From the NCBI GenBank assembly GCA_022829145.1, contig CM040748.1, positions 30,394,501 through 30,458,500 on the forward strand: a stretch of DNA of 64,000 bases, given 5' to 3'. The stretch's first letter is position 1. Each line of letters starts with the position of its first letter. Shown here one piece after another: positions 1 through 13,991 of the stretch. The notes under the pieces were generated by a model. That model was given only the letters and a program-made list of their open reading frames with translations, had not been told where the DNA came from and searched no databases. The position numbers were made by a program, and so were the translations under genes. This stretch comes from Albula goreensis (taxonomy: Eukaryota > Chordata > Actinopteri > Albuliformes > Albulidae).

Positions 1-3000
1 TTGCTTGTTTCTTTTTTTCTCACAATATCTTGACAGCTGCGTGCTATAGTTACATTGCACTATTTCTTGGTGGGGGGGGAGGGGGGTGAAAAACATAACA
101 ATACACAAATTAAGACAACAATTTATATCTATTTCTACAGAAAAGGCCTGGAATTAACTAGTGGAAGGCTGGGGAAAATCCCGGGGCTGTAACATTGATG
201 TGATGACTGGTTAAATGTTTAAATCATCAATGCTTGTACGTATAGTACATGGGAGCTGTCTAGCTGACTGTGTTTCCAGATTTAAAGCTTCGTTGCAGCT
301 TGAATAAACTTTAACCAAGGGATTGAGTCTACAACTCTGTATCCTCTGGGTACAGCTGATACAAAAACGTACGTCTGCACTGATCTCTCTCACAATTAAT
401 TGTGACTATGCGTTAAAGCCCAGCAGCCAACAGGACGTCATTATAAAGCTGTAATTTGCTCTTTCTCTGTAACCTTTATTTTCTATTTTCTGCCCCCCCA
501 TCTCTCTTTCCTTCTCCCCTACCCCCAAACCCTTCCCTTGCTTTCCCATCAACCCATCCTGTATCCTGTAGATAGAATGAAAACCCAGGGTGAAGAATCT
601 AAAAGAACATAAATTAATTTGGGCGGTCAGAAATCAGTCCGGAGGTGAGGCAGGTAGAAAACACAATCGAGGCTCTGTCACTTCCATTTATCCCGTTCGC
701 GGGCTTTACGCTCAGGCCTCGGCCAGTGAATTAGAGTCCAATCTAAAATACTGCTCTCTGGGAAAAGAGACTTCTAAGGATTGCCGCTTTTGAGCTTTCT
801 GCAGGACCATCCACTTGGAAATCCCTGACTTGACCCTGATACATACAGCTGTAAGGCAATCCTTGTATCCATCCTCTACACTCAAGTTGCTGAGTTTTGA
901 AATGATACAGAAGTATGAACTTGGATACAAAGTAAAGACGGACGGTAATAAACATCGTACACATCAGATGGCACAGGTATACAAATAAAGATGATTTATT
1001 TAGATAAGAATACAGAAAGCTTTCAATTATGTGTCCAATTTCTTTTGCACATCATTATTGTGGTAAAGGGCCTCAGGTTATCTTTAAGTAAATGTAAGTT
1101 ATAGTAATGGTAATGTGTCTTTGAAAACTGCCATTTAACAAGTCTCTGCTAAATTTATGCATGTATTTTAACAATTGTATTTACAGTGTGAACAAGAATG
1201 CCCTGGTGTCTACAGAGAGTATTTACTGCCGTTGGTTCAATTTGGCAATTTTCTTTGATAGAGAATGAAAAATTGCATTTTTTATACAACTATAACTTAA
1301 TTCTGTTTCACAGTCAGACACATTCAGCTGTTCAGTGAGTGTAAACGATCCACAGTGAAATTTTATTGATCAGACACGTTGTGGATATTCTTGCCAAGGT
1401 GTAGCTCAGAGAACAAAAGCAAACCGATGAGAGGTGAAATGAAGAAAGGAACGTCTCAATGTATCTGCCTTTATGAGAGGGAACTTCAAACTGTCGATAG
1501 TGTTTAAGTAAAACATTTCTCGCACATTGATCTGTCAGCAAATGTAGCAGTCAGTACCTCCGATCCCCTTCAAAGATTCATCCTCAATGCTCTCCACCCC
1601 CTCTCCTTGGGTGGCTGGGCTCAGGCTGTGGAAGCTGGATGCAGATTACGTTTTTTAATTTCCATAAATTTAGATCTCAAAAAAGTTAGCTTCAAAGACG
1701 TACATCGTCTTTTGGTGTGAATAGGGCCTAATGATAACTGAATTGAGGCTTCCACACGGAGAGGCTCTTGTCCTTTGATAATTGTGATGCACAACGATAT
1801 GTCTGAGAAATATGAATATTTTGGCCATTAAATTCAATTTCGGACATTCTCCTTAAACTATTTCCTACATGCTATGACATCAGGCTTGCATACATTATTA
1901 CTGGTGTTACATAGCTATCCTGACACTGAACAAATGAGTGGGTGTTAACAGGCATAATTTAAACCAGAGAAACTTTGGCTTTACTTTTCTGTGAGTCTGG
2001 AGAACTTCTCTGTCACCACTCTCTGCATCCTTTCTCTGAATATTTCTTTGAGTACATTCAGTATTTTTTACATAATCATTTAATGGTCATTTCAATCTGA
2101 AACAGTTTAAAATATGCATGAAATGTACAGTCGTGGTATTTATACACACTGAGAAACTCCCATTTTTACTTGATGTGTAATGGCCAACGTTAAACCAATC
2201 AACATCCGCCATGGAGAGTTGACTCCATTTAAAGCAATTCTAAGCGTTTAGTCCCTTTTATTTTTAGCTTCTACATGAGACAGAAACACTCTGAGTCTAC
2301 ATTAAATTGGCCGCCCAACCGCGAACCTCCATTGCAGGGCTACCAGTGGTTGTATGTGCTCTTACCGCATGATGCACATTTCTTTCCTCTCTGAGAATGT
2401 AAGCGTTCTGAGAGCTTTATTGTGTAGAGGGGAGAGGCTTGCCAGGGAGGAGCCTGGCTGGGCCCAGGCATTACGTTTCGAGGGAGGGGGGATTAAACCC
2501 TGAGGGAGGTCAATCCTCATGTTCTGAAGAGGTCTCCACAGCGTGATTGCCTCGCCCCATGCCTCCTCCGCCGAAGCAATTGTCCTTGTAAATTCCCGCC
2601 CAGAAATTGCGGGGGACTTGACGAATCGCTAAAGAGAATGAAAAGACAATCAGTCTCATGGGGAGATATAGTGGTGTGTGTGAAGGCACAAATATCAATA
2701 TTTTACTCGCAGACAGGCTTAGATTCACCATTGGCGTATATATATAGCGAGTGATTTTTTTTATGAGAGCTAAAGATGCAACCATATGTATTTACAAAAT
2801 GATGTTTTTGTACCCAACGATCTTTGCTTCAGCCGCTCAGTTTGTACATTGGGGAAATGTGAATGAATGCTGTTTATGCTCCTTTGAATTTAAATTCCCC
2901 AGTTTCCTCTGCAGTTGGTGGAATATGGAGTTGCTTTAGCAATATATGGTTTTCAAGGGAAACATATGGTCATGGCATGTGTCCAAGGCCCAACATTTCC

Positions 3001-3739
3001 AGGTTTTATTTATTACATGTTCACTTCTTCATTTTTAATTGAAAAATGTTACTACCTGAAAACAATGGTTAGAAATCATATCATTAAATTAACAATGGAA
3101 ATTCCCAGAGAAAGCTGTGTTTAATTTTAAATATTTACATGTCTTTTCAGGGTAGGTTGTTTTTAACAATTTAACCCAACTTTGGGTCACCAGTTTTCTC
3201 CTATATATCACTGTTATGAAGGCAAACACTCATTCAAGGAGCAACGCAAACAGAACACTCCCTGTGCAGTGAGTATTTTCCACACTACAGGCTAAACAGT
3301 CACACATTTGTTGGCTATGGCCACAGGTCTGCAAATGGCTTTGGGCAATGACTTTGACCTCATGTGCAAAAGACAGGGGATACGCTGAGCAAAAGCCATA
3401 AGCCTCATTGCTTTCTAATGGCCACTGCCGGCTGGCCAATCAAGGAGAAAACCAAGTATATGCTGACTTTGTGTTCCTCTAATAGCGTACGCAGTATGTA
3501 ATGTTTATGGATTCCTCCTTATGAGTCGATGGGCTACGGTCACTGCAACAGGCTGGGTTGGGGGTGGGGGGGGGGGGTTATCAAAAAAAATAAAGACAAG
3601 GGGTCCAACTCTCACTTGTATACTTTGCACAACTGTAAGATGAGCTACTGCATTTATAGTTTGAAATTTCATGGATGATGTTTATCCAGAGTGTTTTTAC
3701 AGTTTCACACATACGTTACATAAGTTCACAATTACACAC
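1..3739. other. Gene-poor DNA
   Basis: AT-rich with short G runs near 71-88 and 3557-3578. No exon or repeat family recognised. Confidence 0.6.
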
Positions 3740-3886
3740 CACCCTTTTACACAGTGGGATATATAATACAGAAGTATTTTAGGTGAAGGATTTTCTTCAA
3801 GGATATTCTGACTGTGCCCCCTCTGAGAATCAAACCCAGCTCCTTATCAAGTCCAGGTCCTTAACCATTATACTACATTACCCAAG
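3740..3886 (-). mobile_element. tRNA-derived SINE, minus orientation
   Basis: The complement reads ccttgggtaatgtagtataa, then tggttaaggacctggact, then a B-box-like ggtttgattctcag. This is the tRNA-like head of the common fish SINEs (V-SINE/HE1-like). The block caaggatattctgactgtgc to its left matches the usual downstream part, though degraded. Ends are approximate. Confidence 0.7.
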
Positions 3887-6800
3887 GATATCTAGCTGTC
3901 TTTAGACTACTCACTGGAGATGAAGCAGTTTTGTTCTGCCACTGTGGGCTCCCGGGCAGAGTCAGCTGATGACATAGCCCCGATGATGGGTAGGCTACTG
4001 GGACCGGCTTACACTTGTGACAAACGCTTATTACCTACCGAGTCACTTGGGATGCCCAGTTTACGCAAAGCTATTAATGTGCATATCAATTCTGGCTTTG
4101 CTATTCATGAATTTTCATTTTTTTTTCCCTCCAGGACAAAAATCTTTCCCTTGATGTTCATATTCAAATAAGCTGATGTGTTTGATTAATTAAACCTGGC
4201 TAACTAGCCAAGAACATGTATTTGTCTCATTAAAAACCCATTTTTTCTTTTTTATATATTATTTTATGGATAACAAATATATTCCTTTAAATTACACTTT
4301 ATTTCAAACTGCAGACTTTCATTACTGATGTAGGCCTATTGTTTTGCTTCCTAGATTTCAGCACTGTCTTGTTTTGGAGGTTTGATATTGCAAGTTTGTT
4401 GAATAATGTCGACAACCTGAGTATCAAGACACAATGCCTTGTGGGCACAAACACCTTTCAAGCAAAAGAAATTTGTGAGGTACATTTTTTTTTTTTTTGC
4501 CAAACTTCCCAAGATCTACTCAGAAAGTGAAATCACACTCAAGTTGTGTGATTGGCTGGTGGGATTAGCCATGGGAAGTCCTGCTGCTGATGAAGCAACA
4601 GGCAGTGAGGCCTCCTGGGTAGAAAAGGGCCTAGAGAGCAGTGCATTGAGAGAGCTTCAATGTAAACACCTCTATAAATAAAAACATAATCTCATTTGAT
4701 ACAGGTTGGTGAGCCGAAAAGCTCTAATGAGAAAATATGCAAATGAGGCCCTAATTAGATCTCCAAGTATTTCAAAAACGTAACATTTTTTAAAGTTTTT
4801 AATTTGCAAAAAAACCTTAATGAATCCATGAAATACATTTTCTCTGATAAATAGATAAGGTAGAAATCATTAAATGCAATGTGCTACCCACACTTCTCTT
4901 GAGTAATGATACTTTTTCCAAGTTAATTGGGGTTTCTTTGAAAAACTGCCTAAAACCATAAAAAATGACCTTCATATTTTTAAGAAAATGTGTCAATCTT
5001 GGCAAAGAATGTGATCAATGAATGTGTTATAATCTGATTTTAAAATTTATTAGTAAATGATAATGATAATTTAAATTAAACTGCATACATTATTGCTTCT
5101 TGATTAGTATAATTTTATTTATAAATGCATTGGATTAAACACCCCTGTTATCCCTGCTCCATGGTTTTAGACCATCATGGTACCAGGCAAAGAGCTAATT
5201 CCAGGTCACATGGGCCATGGACCAAGACTGAACTTGGGGGGGGGGGGGAGTATAGAGTGCTTTTTTTTTCATTTTATTGCCTTTGCATGTTCGTGTTCGT
5301 GCTGGTGTATTTACTTTCACCCTGTTTGTCCTCTTGGCTGGGCTTCCATTTAAAAAAGGGTCCCTTAATAATGATAATCACAATAATAATAATAAGTAAG
5401 ATAATAATTATGATAATAAAATATGAATTGTTTCTGTGATTATTATCATTTATTCTGAAGGTTCTGAAAGACCAACAGGGGGATCTTTGCTGGGCAGTTG
5501 TCGTGTTTACTCAGCGCACTGCAACCCTGTACAGAAGCCAGGTGGAGCACACAGTGACAAATACTCAAATTGGCCATTTTCTTCCATACACTGGAAATGA
5601 GGAATCAGCTGGCCGGCCTCAGGTCTGCGTCCTCTTCCAGGGAAAGATCAAAGGCATCACAAATTGTTGCTGAGGCACTTGGCCACATGGGAACGGAATG
5701 GCATTGTGCCATCCCAGGGAGACAGGCGGGACTCAGCTCACGGCTCTGAGTCAGCTTCATGAGCACGTCTTTCAGTATAATCAGGATGTGATCTTGGCTT
5801 GAGTGTGCAACTGCCGAAGAAGACCTCTCTGGTGCTCTCTTGTGTTCCTGTATGAAATGTTTTACTGTGCCTTCTCTATGAGTGAACCAGCATCGCTGTA
5901 AACATAATTATGTGTTTGAGCAAGCATAACTAGGTTATCGGTATCTACATCAGAAACAAATATTCCCCTCCAGAAATAGGGCTCCCTGCTACAGCATTAC
6001 AGGGAAATCATTATTCATAAGGAGATTAGAGATGTTCTCAGGGCCTGATTTTGAGGTACAGCTATCAAGGTAAAGGAAAGTGAAAAAGCCATCACTGTCA
6101 CTTACTGTATAAATCATTCCAGATGACAATACAGTCAAGGAAAGTGTCAAAGGTCCCTTTGGAAACAATTAGGACATGCAGAACAGAATCAATGTGTTGA
6201 TGATAGTTTTACTTTTTTACATATGTAATGTATAATCTAACAGCTGTAATAAAAACACCATTCTATTTAAGTATATTGGGAAAACTATAACTTTTGAGAC
6301 TTCCCTGAAAAAGAGAACAAGCTATACTCATTCTGATTTACATACAAACAAACCATATACACTGGTCAAATTGTGAATTATATCTTTACGCTTTGGTTGC
6401 TTCACACGGAGTTATACGCATGTTGGATTTCTGACCTCAAACTTTCTATTAATAAACTAAAAATAAGATCGTCTATTTTCAAAGACTTTTCTCACAAGAC
6501 TTGTTACCTATTTGGTTGGAGCTACTGTGGTAAGACAGGCTTTTGAGGGCATAAGAAAAGAAATGACAGAGGGAAGGTTCAAGGTCAACAGTGTACCTCA
6601 TGAGCGCTATCTTTGATCCTAGATTAGCTCTGGCCCCATCTTGATCCTCTGGTATAGAACATTATGAATACCTGTACATTCTACAGAGGGCAGATATAGC
6701 TACTACGTTTCTCATACTGAAGAAAGATAATGATCCCACAGTCTGCTTCATCCCCTATATTCCCCATTCTTTAATGAATTCTGATGTAATGGCCTTTTCA

Positions 6801-9800
6801 TTATGCATGCCGCTCAAGTGTAGCATGCTCTCGTGCAATCAAATTACTTGATACGGGGGAATGGTTTTAAGACCTTTTAGAGTGGTTTTACTCCTTGTCC
6901 ATGCTAGAGCAGATGGGTGTCACTGAAATTCATCCAGACGGTCACATGCATTCATTACAAATGCACATCTTTGAGGTTTCTTAGTTTTTTCTCCACACTG
7001 TGGCATGGTGTCTAGGCTTGGGGAACTTCAATGACGATATTCTTTATAATAATCAGTCATTTGTTGCACATATTGAAATTAGCTACTGGCAATATTCTAA
7101 AAATATTGATACATTGGGATATAACAACAGTGTTCAATTGAAAAATGCCTTGCATAGCACATGTAATACTGAATTCAAAATCGGAATACACTGTTGGAAT
7201 ATGATTTGGTAAGATACTAATTTATAGAGCCATTCTTTTATGATAAGTTCAGTTAATAGCTAAGCTAACCACACACATGTAAGAACATGTGATAAAAAAT
7301 TAGGAAACAAACAAGCAAGGTACTTCTAGCGCACTTAGTGTGACTGTTCATAACAGCAGGCAGGATTCAAGCCACAATTCAGTGATACTTCAGGATTAAA
7401 AGTGTAGCATTTGCTAAATAACTAGGGAAAGGTAGTATTGTTATCTAGTTGAGTCTCTCTTTTTCCAAGTTAAGAATGAGGCAAAGTTAGGCCCAAATGG
7501 GCAGAAGTAAAATATGCCAACCTGACATGTTAGCTACCACATCAGTTTAAGCCCCATTCTCAAAATCCTGTCTCCCATCATGCATTTGGAGACATTATGT
7601 ACTTTCAGTGCAATAAAAATGCAAAATAATTTGTCCTTTTCTCTCCACTTCATGGTTCGTAATGGATTAAATTTAAGAAATCAATGAAAATGCTAAATGT
7701 TTTTGTCCTCCCCTATGTCACCATCTCGTCCTTTTCAGTCCCGCTTTGCGGGTAGCTGTGGATTAAGCACAAAAGTCAATTCACAAACAATACTAGTGAA
7801 TATTCAGACCTGTTTTCATGAACAGCCAATACTCTTTTGATCGCCTTCGCTCCACAGGACTGTCCTCCTCCTCTATAAGCGGATCTGAATCCAGCTAGCT
7901 ACAGCCATGCTTTTTTTTTTTTTTTTTTACATCAGATCCTATTGCATACTGCTTAATCATTTTTCTAGAGCAATCATACCCACAGGGGCCAGTCAGGCTA
8001 TAAATCTGATCAACCCACTCACTTAAGAATGATTAATGTTGTACACATAGCAAAGTACCATAATCATTTTAAGGCTTTCTGCCTCAGGTCGAACTCTTGT
8101 TGCATTTCATACGCCACATTCTACTTTTTAGAATTTTGTCTGTTTGCTGTTTGTTTTGCAATGAATAATTCAGCAGTGTGTTATACTGTACCAGAGAAGC
8201 AATGTGACGGGATATAATGAACTTTGATACACTGGGCCGAAGGTCCCATTGATCTAATGTAATAATTATTTTATTAGACCGTAATAGGATTGATTGATTT
8301 CACTCATTTTATCTATTGGGAATCCATTCTATAATTGAAGAAACATGTAGGCTTGAATGTCTTGAGCCCAGTAAGCTGTAAACAAGAAACCATGCACAGG
8401 AAAATAAAATGAGTAACATTACAGATGATTAAATTGCCTAAAACACAAACTAACTGTTGCATTTTAACATGAATTATTTAAATTAAATTATGTTTAAATA
8501 TGTGCTGTAGTTCCAACCAGATTTCTGCATCATTCAGCGCTGGTGGATATTTTCACAGAACAGTTTTTTAAAAAAAGATTTTAACTCTAATTTAAGGTAT
8601 TGTGTTATTCTGTGCATGAGAAATAAATGAAAATTGTCTGATTGAAGTCTTAAAAAAGAACGAAAGGAAGAAAGAAATGCTTTCAATATCAAGGATTATA
8701 GTTAAAATAGAAAAGTGTGTGAATTACTCTAATTAATTCCCTAAACTTAATTAAGTCATGTTTCCATAACACACAAAGCAGATGATTACGGGTTTCTGCT
8801 GTACCAAAGAAGCATTGAGATCCAGACAGAGCTTTGGATAAGCTTTTGCAGGAGGCATGTAATGCTCTCTTCTTATGTAAGGAGCCAGCATTGCTTTAGC
8901 ATGAAAGCTTTGGAACAATATACAGATTATATCAGAATAGTGGCTCTTTGCTGTGTGTAATGGAAAATATATACTGGCACAGAAAAGCAAGGCCAGCATT
9001 GTCCTTGGAACATAGAGCCCCTTCTTCTTGTAGAATCACTGTGTACACTGGAATACCATTTACACAAGGCCATAAGACCCTGACTTATGTCACTGAAGTG
9101 TGTGATGATTCAAGTAGTGATTACCCAGAACAAAAACAAATTAAGAATTACATTGAATGACAGTCAATGGCGTGAAGGGGTCAAGTATAACAGCCAGCGT
9201 AGAGTACAAAGCAGGAATCCTTTTTTTGTTGGTGATGTCACATTTTCAGAGAGAAATAGACATAGAAATAGGCTATATTGCTAAAAAGGTGGAGGTGAAC
9301 AGTTTTACCTTCACCTTTGTTCCTATATGCCAATATTTCACACAGGGCACAACAAGTATAGCAAGAGCACAAGAAGTATAGCAAGAGCAGGGAAATGTGT
9401 TTGGAGTAGAAATGAGATACATAAGATGAATGTGTTTGTTTTTACTGGACTCAGAAGGTTTGTTTCAATCCTATAAATGTGGAATAATGTTGATGTTGTT
9501 TTGATATTGTGCTGTGTGTGTGTGTGCGTGTCTGCGTGTGCATATGTGTGGGTGGGTTGTTTGGCAAGAGCAGAGCTGAAATTATGAAAAATGTCCTATC
9601 TTGGAAATGTCGAGGGGAACAGAATTTACGGTTCTTTGCAATGACATCAGTTCGGGGATGAATAAGCAGTTTGATTTATTTATGCAATTTGTTATAGTTT
9701 TTCAAAGGCGAAATGAAATCTGTCCAGTGTGTAAAATGGCCATTGTCATGTCGGATTTTCAATGGTGATTGTGATGACTGTTTGGATGATGAATGAGAAA

Positions 9801-10615
9801 ATATTTGAAATGCATCGTTTCAAAATATAAACATAAGCCCTGGAAAGGGTTGCATCGTTAGATTAGATTGGGATTTTTTGTAAGAAAAGTTAATGTTGTG
9901 CCATAAAAGAAAAAGATTTATGTGTGTTTATTTGTGTTGTCTCATTCTTGCGTAAATGACTTTAACATTCCCTCTTAAAATCGGAAGAGATTGTCATTGT
10001 GGTCACATGATTTTCCTGACTTTAAACATATATTTATATCTTTCCCAAAATAGATCTGTCTTTAAGTCTGGTATTTCACACCATGAATAGTCTAGTAACT
10101 GACAAGTCAGATTAGCCTTTCCTTTTCACAGTGGTACCTCATAACATTGAGCCAGAACAGTTACAGACTCTCAAGCCTGCCCAGCATTCATTTGTTTTGC
10201 TAAGAAACAAATGGACAGTTACAACTTCAGCTGAATCATGACGCCCTGAGAGGGGTTTATAACATGAGAAACTGCTAACCATCTCCTTCCTCAGTAATCT
10301 GGAGTAAACAACAGGCAGCTAGCTTCATATTATAAAACATAGGTGCAGAGGGTGGGAGCTCCGTATCACCATTGTTCCGCAATCCTATCACGTTAAATGC
10401 TGTGAAAACAGAGCTCCAATGCTAATGCAAAGGTTATGCCATTGTGTTACAATGTGGACCTTTTAGGCCCCACATTATAGGAGTAATTTAACTCCTTGGT
10501 TACAAACAGTCTTGACGTTCTGTTATCAGCCACAGACAATACTTAAACCCTTGTGCTGTGTTCACTTTTTGGACCATTTGGCAATCAAACTGTCCAAAGA
10601 TTTTTAAGTGAGATA
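3887..10615. other. Gene-poor DNA
   Basis: AT-rich. Contains short homopolymers (G13 near 5237, T18 near 7912), a 20-bp duplication (aagtatagcaagagcac) near 9354-9390 and a TG repeat near 9.52 kb. No exon recognised. Confidence 0.6.
9515..9557. repeat. Imperfect TG repeat
   Basis: TG-rich run (tgtgtgtgtgtgcgtgtctgcgtgtg...) with several substitutions. Confidence 0.85.
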
Positions 10616-10620
10616 GTAAG

Positions 10621-11465
10621 TGTCACGGAGAACTGATTTATGTTTTATTCTCCACCCCAAATATCGGCGTCAGCCTCGCTATGTGGAAGCGGGGGAACGG
10701 ACGGAATTTAACCCATGACTATGTGTGTATTGGGGGAAAAAACGAACCAAACTTTTTGTAGTCATGTTTATTCCATTTAAAATAATCATACTTTTCATAT
10801 TTTACCGTTGAAATAGCGAACTATATGCATACATTTAACGGGTGCACACGTTATCTGGCTAGTTTGTAAGCTGTGTTAACATTTCACTCGCATCCTTCAT
10901 TTCTCAAACTTTCAGTAATACAGAAATCCCGGTTTACTCACTTGCGTGTCTGTGTCTGTGTCTGTTTTGCGGGGTCCAAGGAGCACACCGGCGAAAACAT
11001 GGTGGTTATAAGGATTGTGGGTAGCGTAGTTCATTTTGGTTTGGAATGTAGGGGGTAATTGTTTCAATGTTCTGTGTAATGTTATTGTATTGGTGATGGG
11101 ATAAATGTATTTATTGAATGTATTGTTTGTATATTATTATGTTGTATATATTAATGAATTGGTAATTGATTGGTTATTGTTTCTGTATGAATTAATTGAG
11201 TGGATGGTAAGGCTGGGAAGGGTCACTTTATTTAAGGCCCTCCTGCCCTGTCTTAGAGGAGAAGGCTGTGGGTGAGGTCGGACCCTGACAGAGCCTAAGG
11301 AAGAGACATTGGGGACTGGTTGCCTCAATGCCATTTAGTTGTAAATATTTAGTTATTCATTATTATGTTATTTTGTGTACTGTCTGATTTTTCACTTCAA
11401 TAAATTTATCACCATTCACCCTATTTTCTGTGTTAGCTTCTTGATGACCGCTCGCCATCCTCACA
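10621..11465 (+). mobile_element. Solo LTR of an LTR retrotransposon
   Basis: An 845-bp block that begins TGTCACGG and ends CCTCACA (TG...CA ends) and is flanked on both sides by the same 5-bp target duplication, gtaag (10616-10620 and 11466-11470). Near 11.23 kb there is a TATA-like stretch (tttatttaagg), and near 11.4 kb a polyadenylation signal (caataaat). This is the U3-R-U5 order expected for a plus-oriented LTR. No internal region or second LTR is present, so it is a fossil left by LTR-LTR recombination. The exact target duplication suggests a fairly young insertion. A Ty3/gypsy-type family is the most likely in fish, but the family is not proven. Confidence 0.85.
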
Positions 11466-11470
11466 GTAAG

Positions 11471-13387
11471 AATGTTTTATGTAAAAATAGTCAACATATA
11501 TTGTCTTTAACCCAATTCCAAACTACACAGGTGACACATGCTTTGTCGTTTGCCAGAGGTCTGTCATGTAACATTCAACAATGAAAGCGTTGTGATAAAA
11601 TTGTCTTATTTTGCATATTCTTCATAAACGCATGTTTAAAAAAGCATTGAAACTCTCTGGGCTAATTTTACACGAACACAACATGAGGGGTAAGGGTTTC
11701 AAATGAAAGTCACAGAGGACTTCACTTGGTTTGTGGTGTGATTCAGCTCTCAAGTGCTCCATTTAGGTGGGCGATTGGCAAAAAAAGAGTGCACATCTTG
11801 TTTATAAGGCCTAAATTGCCTCCCAATTGAAAGGAAAGCCCTCCATGACTTTTAATCCATGTGCTACATCCCTGTTTTAGAGAGTATTAAATATCTGTCC
11901 TACATGCAAAACTCCTTTTGGGAAACAAAACAAGTCTCCAGTCATTCTTAATGTAGAAGCACCATGGCTGCCGCTATAGGTCAGACAAATACACGGGGAA
12001 GAGAGGGCTTACCTGACAGCCTGTAAAACAAACCCTTTCTTAATTAAATTTCCACCTTTGCTTCCATCACTTCTGCCATGCTGTTAATCTCCCCCGCCGC
12101 TGGGAGTTGGACACGTGTCCTTTCGGGTGATCTCCAAGTACGGTCACCGCTGATCAAAGGCTGGGCCGCGATCCGCACCTGCGCGTGACTCCAGGTGTAC
12201 GCAGAGGCCTTCAGCGTAGCTTTCCAGGTCTGTGAACAACATTTCCATCTGCTCTGATCTTTTCGAAAGAAGAAAAAAAAAACACACACAAGGCTCTTAA
12301 AACTTTTTTGCTGTTGTTTTTAAACGTTGGCTGCAATTCTCTGTCTATACGGTCCAGCTAACCAGTGTCATTATTGCTCCTCCGCTAACAATGGGGAAAC
12401 TTGCAGCAATTAGAGGACGTGTTTAGGTATGAACAATAGACAAGTTTGCTCATAAATGATACCATGTTTTCATAAGGCAACAGAGGCAATTATTTGCTTC
12501 ACATTTCCTTGAGAGGTAGGAGCTAAAAGTAGCTGTGGGCTACTCACATTAATTGGACTCAGACATAACAAGCTGGCAGCCCCAGATTTGTTCTGTACCG
12601 TCGAGGATTGCACTGAAAGGTTTTATATCACCACTATAAACAGTTTACAGTTCCGACGTGAAGCTACGAAAATCCTAAAACCCCCCCAGTTCTAGCCATT
12701 TTGAACAGACTGTAGGGAAAGAGGTGGGTGTTGAATTTAAAAGATAAAACTAGCCATGCGCAAGTGACACAATGTCACCGTTGACACTGCTGAAAAAAAA
12801 AAGCCAAATTATAATGTTAATTTAATGTATGTCAATTCCCTCGTGTTCCTGCTGTTAGTCCAACACCTCATTTTCTGCAGACAAAAAACACCAACGCTTT
12901 TCAATGCACAGCAGCCTACATAATGACGCCAGTGACAGCCCACAAGAGGCTATATATTAACTGTGAATCTATAAGAGTGCTGTCAGTCAATCGCATAGGA
13001 CATACTATCCTTATGTTTCACTGTTCTCTCTATAAAAAGTACCTTGAAGATTTGGTAAGTAAATCAAAGTTAACACCTTTATTTTGGCTTCTTTTTCTTC
13101 CTTCATCTAATGATAAGGATCCTCTTCACAAACAACCTTGTTGTTCACTTCAGAGTTGTTTTAATCAAGATATGAGAGCTGTGATGTTTTTTTTTCCTCT
13201 TGCATAACTCCATTTTCTGCACCATTCCATTGATGCATATTGTTGATATGGCAAGTTGTGCAAATTGAAAAATCATGAAAACCATCTCATCGCTAATGAA
13301 TGCTGCAGTTGGCATAGCGACTTGTGCTGTGTGCACCAGAGCTTAGTAATGCATAATTATTATGGATGACCATGTGGCACTGGCACT
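11471..13387. other. Gene-poor DNA
   Basis: Nothing recognised apart from a GC-rich patch at 12.06-12.25 kb that shows no convincing coding frame. Confidence 0.6.
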
Positions 13388-13584
13388 GGCTGTGTAGAAT
13401 AATGACTTGGGAACGTGTATCTAGATTGTAACTCAGAGGTTGCAGGTTCAATTCCCAGGTGTCACTGTACCATTGAGAAAGGTCAAATTGTATACATGAC
13501 TTGCATATAAAAAAATGTAATTTGTGTAAGTCCCTGTGGATAAGAGGGTGCACTGAATACCTTAAAGGGAGATGTAAATATAAG
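13388..13584 (+). mobile_element. tRNA-derived SINE, plus orientation
   Basis: A tRNA-like head with a clear Pol III B box, GGTTCAATTCC, at 13445-13455. It is followed by ggtgtcactgtaccattgag and a tail, gtaagtccctgtggataaga, that matches the common fish SINE 3' region (gtaagtcgctctggataagagcgtc type), ending near agatgtaaatat. The A box is weak. The element is diverged and lies in gene-poor DNA. Confidence 0.8.
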
Positions 13585-13638
13585 TATTCACTTTGCAGGA
13601 AAGTCAGGAGTTTTGTGGTATCTGTGATTATGTGCAAT

Positions 13639-13690
13639 ACATTAGTCAGTTAGCAGACAGGTTTATCCATAACGACTTACCAAGCATCAC
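13639..13690 (-). mobile_element. SINE tail fragment, minus orientation
   Basis: The stretch cattagtcagttagcagaca, then ggtttatccataacgactta, is the reverse complement of the standard fish SINE tail (taagtcgctctggataaaagcgtctgctaaatg). It faces the SINE at 13.4-13.58 kb, so the two may be separate insertions of related elements. Confidence 0.65.
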
Positions 13691-13863
13691 AATTAAGAGA
13701 AAATGTGGTACAGACCAGGCTAGCAACACCCCCATCCCGGACAGTGAAAGTGCCACAATGTGAAAGCACTGCAGCTGCTACCTTTGCCAACTGATGAACT
13801 TGACGCAAGTCATGATAAATACAATGACATCATCTACCATAAAAGAAAATAAATGCAACTTAC

Positions 13864-13991
13864 CATGTGATGGGTGTGGGGTGGGGATGGTATGGGAGCC
13901 AAGATGGAGTCTGAAATTCTGCTGTTCTGACCACTGGTGAATGTTCATACCACCCCCAGGGGGCCAGGGCAGGCAAGCTGGGAGGTGTGAC
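13864..13991 (-). other. Candidate unassigned exon
   Basis: Acceptor tgtccctttcctctgag and donor ATG|gtaagt flank 128 nt that are open in two frames on the minus strand. The peptides look compositional (P/H-rich) and are not recognised. It could be a non-coding RNA exon or chance. Confidence 0.2.
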
